64,000 nucleotides of DNA from Siniperca chuatsi. Taxonomy: Eukaryota > Chordata > Actinopteri > Centrarchiformes > Sinipercidae. Of this stretch, positions 10,801 through 23,306 are shown in pieces (position 1 is the stretch's first letter; each line of letters opens with the position of its first letter). The DNA is taken from the NCBI RefSeq assembly GCF_020085105.1, contig NC_058055.1, positions 12,118,322 to 12,182,321 of the forward strand, given 5' to 3'. A program made the position numbers and the translations under genes. Under the pieces are notes generated by a model. It ran no database searches. It was given only the letters and a program-made list of their open reading frames with translations, and had not been told where the DNA came from.

Positions 10801-13800
10801 GAAATGCTGGTAAAAACTAAAAACGTGCTTTCTGCTGGCTAACGTTTAACTATTTAAGTTAATCTTATGGGAATCATCTAGAAGTTTATCTAAATATGTA
10901 AAACACCCACTTTAAAAGCCATTATGGTAACATTTTGTGTTTTGTTTTATAGATGAACGTGGTTTGCGACATAAAGAAAATTTGTTACGGAAGTGGTTTG
11001 GAGATAATAGTAAATATGTAGCTCTCACATATAATGGCAGAGGATGTTACCTCAGTATTTAACATGGTGATATCTCCGTCTTCAACATCACTCTCATCCT
11101 CTTCCTCTTCAATCACTGTGCTTTCATTACCATTTGCTGTTGGCTCGCGCAGTAGGGACAGGATGTAGGCCACTCTGGTCTTTGTGGATGGGCCATGGAC
11201 CAGCTGAAAGGATATGAGGGATCTTTTATTTCTCTTTTTTCCTTTGGTCTTATCCCTCCATGCAAGACTAAATCTGTCACAGTTTTTCTTTTCACCTGAG
11301 TAGCGATAGCTGAGAATTTGAGGGCTTGGAGGGTCTCGTCATAGATGGAGGCACATGGATTGATGTTGACCACCATGCTGGAGGTTCCTCGGCCACAGAA
11401 GAAACCTTGCAGGACCCGGGTCAGTTTACTGTCCCTGAAGGGCACCACTTGAGGGGGCCGTGACCTGTGGATGTATTAGAGCTCTTTCTCAAACAGCGCA
11501 TTTACAAGCTTACTAGAGGAGTTATTTACATTTTCCTAATGCACTACACCACCACTAAATCAACTTTTAAAAAGTGGTCACCAGTGGTGTAGCTTCATTC
11601 CAAGTTATGGATCAACACGTACTTGTTGTTTTGGTTGTGCCTCAGAGCAGTAATACAGCGTCCCAGTGTTAAAAGGGAGGTGTTGATGTTGTTGGCCTCC
11701 TTCATCCTCTCACCATTGCGCTGCTCTTTACAGCGTTCAGACCCAGCCAGATCACACACAGTCAGTCTAATAAGGAGACAATTCAAGATACAGCTCTGTT
11801 TTATCACTTTTACAAACTCAAAATATACCAAAATCAAAATGAACCTAAACTGAAATTTAGAGAAGGTAACGAAAGGTTAACTTACTCGCTGATGTGCATG
11901 GCCTGGCCTGAATCTGCCTCTGGGCGGACGTGCAGGACACGGATAGAGAAGATGCTGTGGCTGAGTAAGTGATACATTTATGATCAGAGAAGCAACAAGT
12001 GTGAGACAAACGAATATGTCAAAATAAATCAGAATATGGTTTTGAAAGGCAAACGTTTGATGTGCTCCTACCTGCGGCTGGAGTTTTGGTTGAGGTGAGT
12101 GCTGGCGAAGCTCTGGTTACGATGTCCAGCCCTCAGAATCCTCCAAGCTTCCTCAGCACTGCGGACCTGGATCCAGGTGAGGTCTGATAGAACATAAGGA
12201 AGTAGCAAAAGAATTATACTCTACACAAGAAGCAGCAGCAGCAACAAAAACATGTTTTATGTGCTGTACAGATTTTAAAGTAGTTTTAAAAGTATTTTCG
12301 TCATCCATTGCACAGTGTTTCTTATAATGTGGTGTTGTACTCGCACCCAAATAGAGCATGAAAAGACTGCAGGTAAAATGCAGTACAGTTTTTAACATAA
12401 TTTCCTGCTTAATGAAGTGTAACATACATCAGATGAGAGAAGCTGCATACTTGGATAGCGCTTCAGGAGGTTCAAACTGATACTAATTAAACAGTTTAAT
12501 GTTCTATAAACACTTTGTGAATAAGTGAGTGTTACCTTTTACATAGGGGTTGCCCTGCTTGTCGTCACTAAGCCGCAGTGTGACCCTTTTTCTGGGCTGC
12601 AGGGAGGGCGAAGCATCCAGTAGGTCATACAGGAACTCATTGTAGATCTCATAGAAGGACACCCAGATAGAAAACTGCACCCCTTCCTCCAGATCATCTC
12701 CTCCACTGTGTGAAAGGCTGTCTGGCTCCAGACAAACACTGTCAGTGTCTGCAGAGAGACAGAGTTGAAAATCAATGTATGATGTATTTTAAAAGAAAAG
12801 GCTTTTACAATGGCAGTAACGATAATGTATTGGAGGCAGGGCTCAATTTAATAAGTAAGAACGGAAATGGACATATACTACTAATGGTAGTAAAACAGCA
12901 ACATTGACATTTTTGCATGATCTCGTACTATGCCCTTATCTGTAATTGGTCAACAATACCATATCCAGATTTCCTACACTATATTTTATTATTTACTATT
13001 TACACTTATACAGCAACCAGCAATCTCCTCTACAATATGTGGTGTTTATGATATTAAAACACACCTCCAGTAAATGTACTGGCTTTTGCTCAGGAGCATA
13101 TTCAATACGTATTTGACAGCCTTTGAAAATGTTCCAAATTTGTCTTCATTTGGAATAACTTGCTGTCCAACGCAACACACATACTGTCCTCCTCACCTTC
13201 AAGCTGGGTGGCAATGTTACTTGTAGAGGAGAGTCCTCCAACGCCGCTGTCCCAGATTGTAGTGGTACCACCTCGACGAGAAGTCAGATTCTCATCCTGT
13301 AACAGACAAGAGGAGTACATCAGCTCATATCTGTGTGCAAGAAGATACTTTAATTCTTGAGTAGTGTGGTTCCTCAGATCAGTTAAAATAATATAAAAAG
13401 AACCTAAATATAAAAAAAAGTTTGCACTCAAGACTGATTTAAAAAAAAAGAAAAAAAAGTCAAAAAAGTACAGTACTGACATACTTGCAGCAACAGACAC
13501 TGGGACACAATGTAACAAGGAAATTGCATTTTTCATTTCATAAGACCTTTAAAAGCTGTTTACCTCTTTGAGCAGAGAGTTTCTGCGGATTTCCTCCACC
13601 CTGACCTCACCGGGGTCAAGCTGCCTCACATCCTGATACATAACAGGCTTCAGGTTCATGGCACCATAGAGACGACCCTGCAGTTTCCTGAACAGAGACG
13701 CTAAAGCCCGGGGCAAGAGGCCTGCCTCTCGACCACTGCCTGCAGGTCAAGGTTTGAAATTTAAAATTTACATTCTAGGCATTTAACTGACCACATAAGC

Positions 13801-15295
13801 ATTAAATGCTCTAACAGTATCTACAACAAACCCAATTTAACAGAGCTGCAAATAAAAATAAAAACAAATCACAAAATCAAACCTGGCTTTACACTGATGT
13901 GGCCAAGAAACAGTACAATAATAATAATAATAACAACCTTACCCTGAATAGTGTAGGTCTTTCCAGAATTGGTGACACCATAAGTGTAGAGGAGTCTGTT
14001 TTCTCCTTGAAGCACGTCTTTCACCATCTTCTTCATTGTGCACTCATAAAACTGTTGCTGTGTGGTCTCTGGTCCAAAGATCTATGAAAGATGGATAATG
14101 AAAAACATCAGTATGTGGCTTTTTTTTATTTTTATTTTTTTTAATAAATATTAGAAATATTAAGGAGCAGCATCCTACTTGTTTATTACTGGCATTGGTT
14201 GCTATGCACACCCAATAGCCCATATTTACCAGCAATACTTTTAGCCATTGTAATAAACAACATGTTAGGAATATTATTCACCTTCACCCTGCAACCAACA
14301 CTGCTGCTTTTTAAAATAAAAAACAAAGTCAACATGGTTTCAGGTTGACAACCAATTATATGTATAGCAGGTAAACACTTATTTAACACTATGCAAAAGT
14401 AGGTCTCTCCTACCTTCGAGAAACTGAACTTGTGCATGCTCTGGGTGATGCCCCTCTCTGCGGTCCTCATGTTCTGAGATTCTTTTGGAGCTTTGAGCAG
14501 CAGAGTCTCTTCATCTTGGACAGCCACACAACCCTAGAAGAAGAGTGAACCTTGAACACGCAGTACAGGTGTACTAAAAGCAATAAAAGCACATATCTAC
14601 CCACAAACCCCCCCCAAACAAAACAAAACAAACAGAGGAAATACTGATGGCTGTAATTTTGACTTCATTGTCTTACCTGTTCTTCTCCCATGTCTCTCTC
14701 CGTCTCAATAAGAGGCCGGATGCGCAGAAAAACCTTCACCCTCTCCGTGTTCCCTTCATCGCAGCTTCCTTGTCTCACAAATGCAGGTTTCACTGCTAGT
14801 TTCTAGAGACACAAATTACAAACACCTTTAATGTTTTGTTGCTAACATAGAAGAATTTAAATTAACCATTAAACAAGCCATTAAATAGGAGGAAGAAAAC
14901 AGCAAGTCAATGTAAAAACAATATAGGTTTCAAAAGATTTAATAAGAGGTTTTGCAAATGTTTTCTGGGGTAGGAAATGCATTCAATGTGTTTTGTTACG
15001 CCTTAGGGAGGGATACACGTGTTTTGGTGAGAAATGTTGAATGTTAATAAAACCTCATTTGTTTTATAAAGATAAATCCACAGGGTACATTGCAACACAA
15101 GAACAGCATACTCCTGTCGACTCTCACCGGTTCTGTAATGGATGGCCGGGTGTCCAGGCCAGGGGAAATGACAGAGATCTCAGGTAGACGTGGTCTGGCC
15201 AGGCCTCTGTGCTCTGCTGCCGTAGACTCAAACACAGGCATTTCCTCGTCCTCATCGTAGGGGCATCCACACGGGGAGGACAAAGACAGCGCCAT
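7865..15295 (-). CDS. kif20a: Kinesin-like protein KIF20A (kinesin-6, MKLP2)
   Basis: Plus-end microtubule motor of the spindle midzone, needed for cytokinesis. Coding exons (high to low): 15295-15128, 14802-14677, 14533-14414, 14081-13943, 13739-13564, 13296-13197, 12748-12536, 12183-12072, 11954-11886, 11766-11623, 11464-11296, 11203-11051, 10741-10602, 10286-10184, 9522-9327, 9235-9144, 9045-8908, 8239-7865. They join in frame to about 910 residues (human 890). Near residue 75 is VKVFLRIRPL. The P-loop GVTNSGKT lies at about 173-180, switch I NQNSSR at 379-384 and switch II DLAGSE at 413-418. A long kinesin-6 insertion separates P-loop and switch I. An acidic stretch (EEEEDESDVEDGD) precedes a coiled-coil region at about 560-790. 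The tail holds SPYSRILRSR-like basic and proline-rich sequence (here TPYSRILRSR). A non-coding leader exon ends at 17037, and its acceptor lies six bases before the ATG. The gene is tail-to-tail with cdc23 as in mammals. Confidence 0.96.
8300..8391. repeat. GATA/TATC-rich foldback in the last kif20a intron
   Basis: ATCGAT and TAGATA words run into an inverted arrangement: ATCTATCGATAGATATC and a (CTCT)-rich left part are answered by AGAGAGAAAGAGATATC and (TAGA)n. The whole can fold into a long imperfect hairpin. It looks like a decayed compound microsatellite. Confidence 0.55.
9708..10110. mobile_element. hAT-type transposon remnant in a kif20a intron
   Basis: The ends TAGGGATGC and GCATCCCTA form a 9-bp terminal inverted repeat, with partial matching beyond. 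The flanks ATTTAAAC (9700-9707) and ATTGAAAC (10111-10118) match at 7 of 8 bases, the 8-bp duplication expected of hAT elements. Inside, the plus frame reads MSAVWRYF, which resembles the start of a BED-finger hAT transposase, but there is no long ORF. At 403 bases this is an internally deleted, non-autonomous copy. Confidence 0.8.
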
Positions 15296-15301
15296 GCTTA
15301 C

Positions 15302-17036
15302 CTGTATGAAGTCATTCTAAGTATGAAGTAATTGCAACACATTTCAAACCTGGCTGTGAGCCAGTAAATGCATGTAAAAGCCACCTTGTAATGTCCCTTT
15401 GCATATAGGCTAAGGATCTATCAGGATACAATATTAAGACATGAATAAATAAATGCATTTTAGTGCTCAGGAAGACCAGTCTCAACTACTCTCACACACA
15501 AATGAGAATGTATTTTCCACCCAATGATGAGCCTACAAGTAGGCAGTAGTAAATCTTTGGTATCATGGCAGCAGCTCACTGTCATGAGACAATTAGTTAA
15601 AATAAGGAAATAAGGGTGTGTCATGAGACAACGTGACGCAACACACAGACACTAGATAAAACCTGCTTTGCCCTTCAAAGCCACAGTAACTCCAAGAGAG
15701 TAGGCCAACAGGAAAATGGCTTCCCAGGCTATCACCTGTCTTGATAAGTTTAGTATTGGTGCAAAAGAATTACATCATTGAAATCAATTTTAAAAATGCT
15801 TTTGACTGCACTGGGCTTCTCGTGTTTAGCCATGCCTTCAAAAAGCCAGTGGGATGAAAAGGTGACAGTTTTAAGAATAGGGTCGAACTGCGCTTTGCAA
15901 CGTAGTTATATAGGAACTACACACTAAATTACTTTTTTCATTGTACACATGATCACATAGACTCTCGTTGGCATATGATGTTAATACACGTGATCTCCCC
16001 CCCCAACAAAATTCATATTATGTGTAGAAACAAACGCTCCTAATCAGAATTAGCTTGTATGTGTCTCCAGTCTCTGTCAGAGACAGAAAGTCTGACATTA
16101 GCCTCTCATGCCTGGCTAACTGACCACCAGCTCTACGTTGCTGGTTTCTGTCCTTGGTGCACTGAACAGCGGTCAAGCTAGCAGTCACAGAGAGCGGTGG
16201 TCGGCCCCCGTGTCCCCTGACCCTCCGCGTCACACACTACGTAGCCACGAGGCCACGCCTCCTACAGACGTTGCTCCTCTGTTACATTTTTCTTAATTAA
16301 GCTAGGCGAAAGGGTTAATTAACTTAACGGACTTTGGACTAGGCTACGTTAACGTTACTGAATAACTAAACAAATCATGATTGTGCCATGTTTTTCCATG
16401 CAAAACAACGAGTTTAACGTTATTCTGTGTAACACTTTGACGGGTGAATTGACATTAAGAGGTATACATTTGAAATCTAGTTAACGTTAGTTATATATTC
16501 TTTCAGAAATTAAGTAAGAAGTTACGTTTAGATGAATGGCCCGAAACGTTTTTACAGATGATGTAGGACATTGCTTTCAACAATTTCAACTTTTATGCAT
16601 GTAGGTATAACGTTAAGGCTACTTATCCCTCAGATCCATGAAACCTATGCAAATAGGAAAATACCAAACTTTCCTGTCCTGGCAGTTAAGATGCTTCACA
16701 GCTTAATTTACGTCAACTTTACAAAGGCAGTTCATTCTCGTTAATATTAGCGAAACTGAATTTTAATTAAAACCCGAGTGCATAACAACAAGTTAATGTT
16801 GTGCAGGGGAGAAGCTGTGTCCCGGTTTGAAAATGTTGAAAAGCTTGTGGTTACTCCCACCAAACTAACAAAAGAATGTATAAATGTCGTTGCTGTTGGC
16901 TAGCTGGATAAAACCCGTATATATTAGTTCAGCCAACATTTTTAATTACAGCTGTATCGTGACTAACAGGTGTATTGTTGTTTAGCATCGAATGAGCCAC
17001 CTTTAAGCAAAGGTTAACGTAATTTAGCTAACTTAC
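15302..17036 (-). other. kif20a: First intron of kif20a
   Basis: This intron separates the leader exon, whose donor reads GAG|GTAAGT at 17037, from the ATG exon at 15301. I see no other gene. The ORF at 16018-16233 has no recognisable homology. Four AACGTT motifs occur between 16351 and 16614, consistent with a promoter-proximal position. Confidence 0.6.
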
Positions 17037-17230
17037 CTCGAATGTCGAAAGTGCGATGAGCGAGTGTCCGGTTTCCAGAAGCTAAAAGTTCTGAAGTTAC
17101 TGAGTAAATCGCCAAAACTCAAGTAAGTTACTTTACTAAAACTGGAAATACTGTGTTAAAGTTGTATCACATCGAGCTACCTGAAACTGACCAATGTTAA
17201 CACTAAGTTAGCCTACCGCACTCTGAGCCT
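17037..17230 (-). other. kif20a: kif20a 5' leader exon (approximate start)
   Basis: A donor site (GAG|GTAAGT on the minus strand) at 17037 marks the end of a non-coding exon that splices to 15301, six bases before the ATG. Its 5' limit is inferred from the promoter motifs at 17259-17300 and is not seen directly. Confidence 0.5.
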
Positions 17231-17258
17231 CGGCTGAGTTTTTTTTACCCGTTTCGTT

Positions 17259-17300
17259 TTTGAACAATGCGCTTTCCCTGCAGAACGAGTCGCCGATTGG
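17259..17300 (-). promoter_or_regulatory. kif20a: CDE/CHR-like and CCAAT promoter motifs of kif20a
   Basis: Read on the gene strand, CCAAT (17300-17296) is followed by GCGC (17272-17269), a four-base spacer and TTCAAA (17264-17259). TTCAAA is the cell-cycle homology region TTTGAA in reverse orientation, and the four-base gap to a GCGC half-site is the spacing described for CDE/CHR tandem elements. G2/M genes such as KIF20A are known to be repressed through CHR by DREAM and activated with NF-Y at CCAAT boxes. Function here is inferred from the motifs only. Confidence 0.45.
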
Positions 17301-17309
17301 TTAAAGCCA

Positions 17310-18370
17310 GTGACGTTGCGCTCAAATGCATTACCAACGGTTTGACCAGCAGATGTCGCCATTTTGACTGTATCAAATTAAAAAAATGTATTGTTTCAGG
17401 ATAAAGCCTGTCAGATGTATCATCTCGTTTTTAAGAGGGTCACAAAATCAAATGCGTCGAAACAGTGAACCATTTTCAACACAAGTTGCTTCATAGTGAG
17501 TCAATGCCTCAGAACGCTTATTTTCCTTCATAACAAGCTAAAGCTCCTATGGTGCGCTAGGTAAACTGTGCCTCCTTAAACAAACACAACTTTCATGAGT
17601 ACCTTTCACGTGTTGTAAATAAATGTGGCATTTTATCAAAACATGTGGGCGTGGGTTAACAAGGTTCTCACAAGGGATTTAAATAGGCTACATAGGTTGC
17701 CTAAAACTTAAAGAAAGAAAAGAAAGAAAAATAAAGAAAGGGTGCATTATTTGGTCAATGTAAGAGGGAGCAGACAGTTATTATATTGTATGTAAAGTAG
17801 AAAGGGAGACAGGAGGCAGAAAGTGGAAAGTTGCTTATCCAAAACTTAAAATGTCGTGTCAATGTTTATTTCACGTGAAAAATTGTTACATTTTACATAA
17901 TAATAGAAACACTTAAATAACAGAGGATTAAGCTACATTGGGAGTTGAGTGCAGTGGGCAAACTGTTGAGGAGCTCAACAAAAGAAATTCCTGCCACTAG
18001 CAATGTAATACATTATATATGAAAATATGACACAGCAAAACTGCATAAATGTGAATTAATTGTGAGTAATATGCAGGGAACTTAAACACTATAATTTCTC
18101 TGGCCGAATGTGGACTATTGATAACAAAATAATTATTTACACATTGCAAGTTATTTATTTACAGCATTTACCACAGTCCTGACTATAAAAGAGGTACTTG
18201 AACAGTGGCATTTTACTATTGAACATCGCTCTATTCTTTGTAAAATCTTACACACCCCAGCCTGTGATGTATCAATATCAATAACAGAAACAGTTAAATG
18301 ATAACACAATGTTGTATGAAGCCTCATGTGAGGATAATGTCAGTGTGATTTATGTATATAAGTGCGGTAC
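17310..18370. other. Intergenic DNA between kif20a promoter and slc7a2 3' end
   Basis: No coding potential is recognised. The stretch includes a short AAAG-rich run near 17705-17740 and A/T-rich sequence. The slc7a2 3' UTR probably begins near 18380. Confidence 0.55.
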
Positions 18371-18380
18371 ACTAATATTT

Positions 18381-18390
18381 TTTATTTATT
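18381..18390 (-). terminator. slc7a2: slc7a2-like poly(A) signals
   Basis: TTTATTTATT on the plus strand gives two overlapping AATAAA signals on the minus strand, about 215 bases past the stop codon at 18603. Confidence 0.6.
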
Positions 18391-18602
18391 AAAATTATGC
18401 ACAAAAAAAACATTCCCAGACATTCAATTTCACAGAAAACAAGAACAAAACAGAGGTCAGAGGTTGTGACTGAATCTGAATTCATGAAACAAACACATGA
18501 CAAATTATAGGAGATGTATACAGACTGGCCAAATTTGCTTTGCTTTACTTGATGATTTGCCCACTGAATGTTTATATCAGTAAATCAATCATGTCACATC
18601 GT

Positions 18603-21600
18603 TTAACCATTAAAATCTTGTCCAGGTTCAAGGTTTTGCTCCATAGCGGTGGTGATGCTGTGAATACTGACTTGGTTATGTGAATTTTGAAGCCTTTGTT
18701 TCTGCACACTGTGCTGAACACCATAACAGAAGTAGATGATTAAACCTGTTTAAAGAAAAGTTACATCACATAGGGTCATGTTTGTTTATTTGATGTTTTT
18801 GCACATTTTGGTTAAATTAAAATGTGTATTTTATAGTGACATTCTTCACATACCTACTGCCATCCACACTGCATAGCGGATCCATGTGTCTGATCCAAGC
18901 TGAACCATGAGATAGACATTGACAAAGGTGCTGAAAATAGGAAGAAACGGCACAAAAAGAACCTGTAAGAGAGCAGAAACATTATGACAGGCAATATCAA
19001 AGACAAAATTACTCAGTTTCCCTGTTTAGAACTTTACAGTTGCAAGAAATATATGAAATGTTACTGGTTGGCAATTTTCAGTAATGATGCTTCACTGACT
19101 GAAATAAATATTAAACTATATCATTACATGTGCTCCCAGAAAACCATCACTAAGATAGATGTGGCATACCATGAAAGCAGCTTTGGTTGTACTCTGCGGT
19201 TGTCTCCAGATGATCGCGGTAATGAGGACCAGCATCAGTGCGATCACAGAGACACAAAGTAAACTCCACCAATCAAGGGCCTGAAGAGAGTCTACAGCCC
19301 CAGATATGACGAGGCTGAGGATGATAGCTAAAAAGACTGAGGAGAACAATGTAAGTTCCAATGATTATTAACAACGGAAATCATCTATATGCAGTATAAT
19401 ATTTACGGTTGATGTTAAGAAGACCACTTACTAATAAAAACTGTTAAAACAGACACATTTTTTGATGTCCGTGTGGTGGCTTGTGAAGGAGGACATAATC
19501 CTCCAGTAACTGTGAAGGGCTCTGGTTTGCTGAAACTTGAATCCTCTCTGAGGTCTGCTTGGTACCTGTGAAAGTGAGGAATTATAAGTAAATGCACCCA
19601 AGCATTGGGTTAACATGACCTTTATTTCTATATATGGATATAGCTGTGACTTAAACTAGGAGGCTCAGTGAGTTTTATTCTTCTTTCTTTGCTTCACATC
19701 AATTTATTTTGATCCCTGTCTGTAATTCAGTTTGTGAATGTACTATTAATGTTTCAACACACATTAGGCCAATGTCATCTTATTTAATTATCTTTTGTAA
19801 TAATCAGCCACTGAAGGTAGTCATTTTTAATGTAGAAACTGCACAGTATCTGCCAGCTCTTATAATGACAGTTGATCAAAGTGTACTATTAGCTCACTGA
19901 CCAATACATTTTGACAATAGCACAGTGACAATTCCAGTTTTGTTCATCTACCCACCTTTAAATCATGTTCTTATAGTTCCTGCAGACAATTTCTTGCTCA
20001 TATAAAAGCCAATCCATGGTTCATAAAACAGTCAAACTGCTATTTACTTTCACTACACTCAGTTACATTTGGGATTATTATTATTTCCTTACAAACTGTA
20101 CACAATGCAGTTGATTTATCACGTTCTGTAGTAGTACTGTGTAAGTAATATCAACCATTATTTTTATATGGTTGATAATACAAGTGATCAATCATTTTTT
20201 AAAAGCATTTTTAAAGTGATTATTGTTACATTTGCCAGATACATGAGCTGATTATCTGAGAATATCACCAGACATACTGTAATCCACATACAAGGTTACA
20301 GCAGGTGTTATTCTCAACCCTGACTTTAAGACATAAAGTGTACTGTAAGATTGTCAATAGGCATTGAGTTACACATACAGGTGTTTTCATTATTGTACGT
20401 ACTTCTGATGAATCATACCGTAATATGAGGATACATATGGCAACAAGTGTGTAGGCAAAGAGGGTTCCAATTGACATCATGTCAACCAGCGCCTTCAGGT
20501 CAAACAATAACGCCATGATAGCTGAAAATACATGAATAACAATAAGGAGAAGAATTTACATAAACGTAAAGAATTTCCTCTTACACTCATTTCAATAAAT
20601 CATATTTCAATAACATCACCCAGGGGTTCATCTACAATTTTTAATCACAGATTTGATACCCAAAATTAAACAATTCATGTAACATAGAGATAGATACAGT
20701 TCAGACATTTTTTTCTGAATATTTTTTAGGTTAGCAATTTTATAATCAGTAAAATGTATGTAACTGTAACTTTTGGAGAACATACATTCTTCCAGGGTTG
20801 TTTTGGACAGGACAAACATCTCAAGACTGGGATCACAGAGAGAATGTCTTTATATTGTGAGATGGGTTATGTGCTTGAACTCATGAGATCATAGATCCGT
20901 TGACGCGTAAGGGTTCGTTCTGTGGATTTACTCAGCTCTGTACTATACAGCTTGAAAAGGAAAACATGAAGCTTTTGCCAAATATTTTGGCAATATCCAT
21001 TTAGAGATTTAGAATCAGTGTACTGCACGTGAACCATTTTAGCTGAGATGAACACCTGACGTCAAAACAGGAAGGGATTTCTGTAGCAAAACATGCATAA
21101 ATATACAGAGACTTCAAATAAGTATGACTGGAATTGACCGTTTTACCTGCTACAACCCCTGAAGCCAATGTGGCTATGACTGGACTTTGTCTGTCACTCA
21201 TTTTACTGAGAGGTCTGAAGAGAAGTCCGTCCCTGGCCATGGCAAAGAGAACGCGGGGCATCGGGAACATTGAACCCAGCAGGCTGTGGGAAAAAGCTCA
21301 AATAACTCACCAACAACCATTTAGTCCTTCATATTATTTGCTTCTCTTTTAATAGTGATTCCAATTATCTTCATATACAGTATGTGCTGTCTGCTATACG
21401 TTCATACAAATGAACTATCCTAGAAATTGAAATTGAAATGAAAGTAAATCCACGTAAAATAAACTAATTTTGCTTTGATTTGCAGAGTTAGGTTTTGTAA
21501 ATGGCACACTGTGTTTCATACCTCGTTGACAGTGCACAGAGGGATCCCACAGCCACCACATACTTTGCAGAGCCCCAACCGATGTATGTAAAGGCCACAG

Positions 21601-23306
21601 GCAACGGGCTGTGAACACTGAGCAAATAGTATGGCATCATAAGAGTCAGGGCAGCAGACACACCAAAATAAGCCAGGAAGCAGATGAGGAGGGATGCCAC
21701 AATGCCGAGTGGGATCGACTTCTGAGGGTTTTGAACCTCCTCTCCTAAAGAAAAACAAATTTTACTTTATAGTAACTTATTGTCTTTCATATTGTGCTAT
21801 GCCCCTGTATTCTCTTTACCTTCTTGCAGTGTACTTTTAAGTATGTAAATTAATTTACCTGTTGTGGCAATGCAGTCAAATCCAACAAATGCATAAAAGC
21901 AAGTGGCCGCTCCTGCTAATGTTCCCTCAAAGCCAAAAGGGAAAAATCCTCCGCTGCCATATCTGGTGGTTTCATTCAGTGATGTGTGGTTTCTGTAAAG
22001 AATAGACATGTTGGTGCTTGGTCATTCAATAATAATCAACAAACTGATTGATAACTACGTATTTCAAACCTACATTTAGCTACAAATGTCACCTATTTCT
22101 GTGTTATTAACAGCAGCAGCCTGAAAAACACCATTATTTTTTTCTTAATGATACATTATATAAAAAAACAAGAACCCTTACTCATATCCATCTATGAGAG
22201 ACTCTTCACCAATGTACCAGTTGTTGATGTCCCCCTTAATGACTCCAGAGAGGATAACAAACAGCAACACCAGGATGTTAACTGCTGTAAAAACCTTATT
22301 TACAATAGCAGACTCCTTAACACCAAATGCAAGAATCCCTAGAAAAGAAACACACAGAAAATATAAAGTTGATCATGACTATGAATACAATGGAACCATG
22401 TCTGTAAAAAGATATTCAACATGCATTAGAGATATATTATAAATTGTGATTATCTGCTGTTTCTTCATTTTACATATATTACAATAATAAATTCTTACAT
22501 TTGGTGAGAAGTCACAGGGGTTTAGATTATGAACTTGCCTGCCAAGAGCATTATGAGGCTGGCTGCAAAGAAGTCTGGGTAGGGAGCTAATCCAGGTAAA
22601 TTCATCGCAGCCTGTTTGCCCAGGGAGTTGGCAATGACGTTTCCAATGAGATCATCGAAGGTGCCACTCCATGCTCTGGCAACACTTGACGTCCCTTAAA
22701 ATCAGCAAACATGAAACACGAAACTCATAAAATGGCTAACAGCGTGTTATAAGCAACCATAAAAACCAAACATATTTTCCAACCTACTTATTTATTTTAG
22801 ATTTTAGGCTCATTTGAAAGAAAATCAAGACAAAGTTCAAGAGGACAGTAAAGTATTTACTGAAAAGACTTTTCCAAGATGACAATTAAACATCCATCAC
22901 ATACAGTAAATGTATTCAGAGTGGCACTATCTTTACCTATGACATAAGACAGCAACAAGTTCCAGCCAGTGATAAAAGCCCATATCTCTCCCACAGTCAC
23001 ATAGCTGTAGAGATAGGCAGATCCAGTCTTGGGAACACGAGCTCCAAATTCAGCATAGCAAAGTCCTGCAAAGATGGAGGCCACTGCTGCTATCAGGAAG
23101 GCGATTATGATACTGGGCCCGGCCACGGCTCTGGCCACTTCTCCCGACAGCACATACACACCTGCCCCTAGTGTGCTGCCGACCCCCAGAGCCACCAGGT
23201 CGAGGGTGGTCAGGCATCGGCGAAAGTTGGACTCCTCTCCTTCAGGCGCCAGAGGTTTCCTGCGTGACAGGCTCTGCAGGAATAGCAGTATCTTTGCACC
23301 AGACAT
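18603..23306 (-). CDS. slc7a2: Cationic amino acid transporter, SLC7A2 (CAT-2) type
   Basis: Predicted plasma-membrane carrier for arginine, lysine and ornithine (CAT branch of SLC7). Coding exons (high to low): 23306-22937, 22694-22539, 22338-22182, 21992-21859, 21744-21522, 21283-21147, 20521-20419, 19565-19432, 19336-19170, 18962-18854, 18745-18603. They join in frame to about 610 residues, normal for the family, with about 14 hydrophobic segments. Hallmarks are [40 protein letters not shown] and [32 protein letters not shown] and [16 protein letters not shown] favour CAT-2 over CAT-1 or CAT-3. The loop at about 363-382 reads ARDGLLFR...DRQSPV, the CAT-2A (low-affinity) type; I see no alternative CAT-2B exon. 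The donor at 22539 is GC, not GT. The start is the ATG at 23304-23306; the frame is open a little further upstream but only through a TTG. slc7a3 or a teleost slc7a2 duplicate remain possible. Confidence 0.88.
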
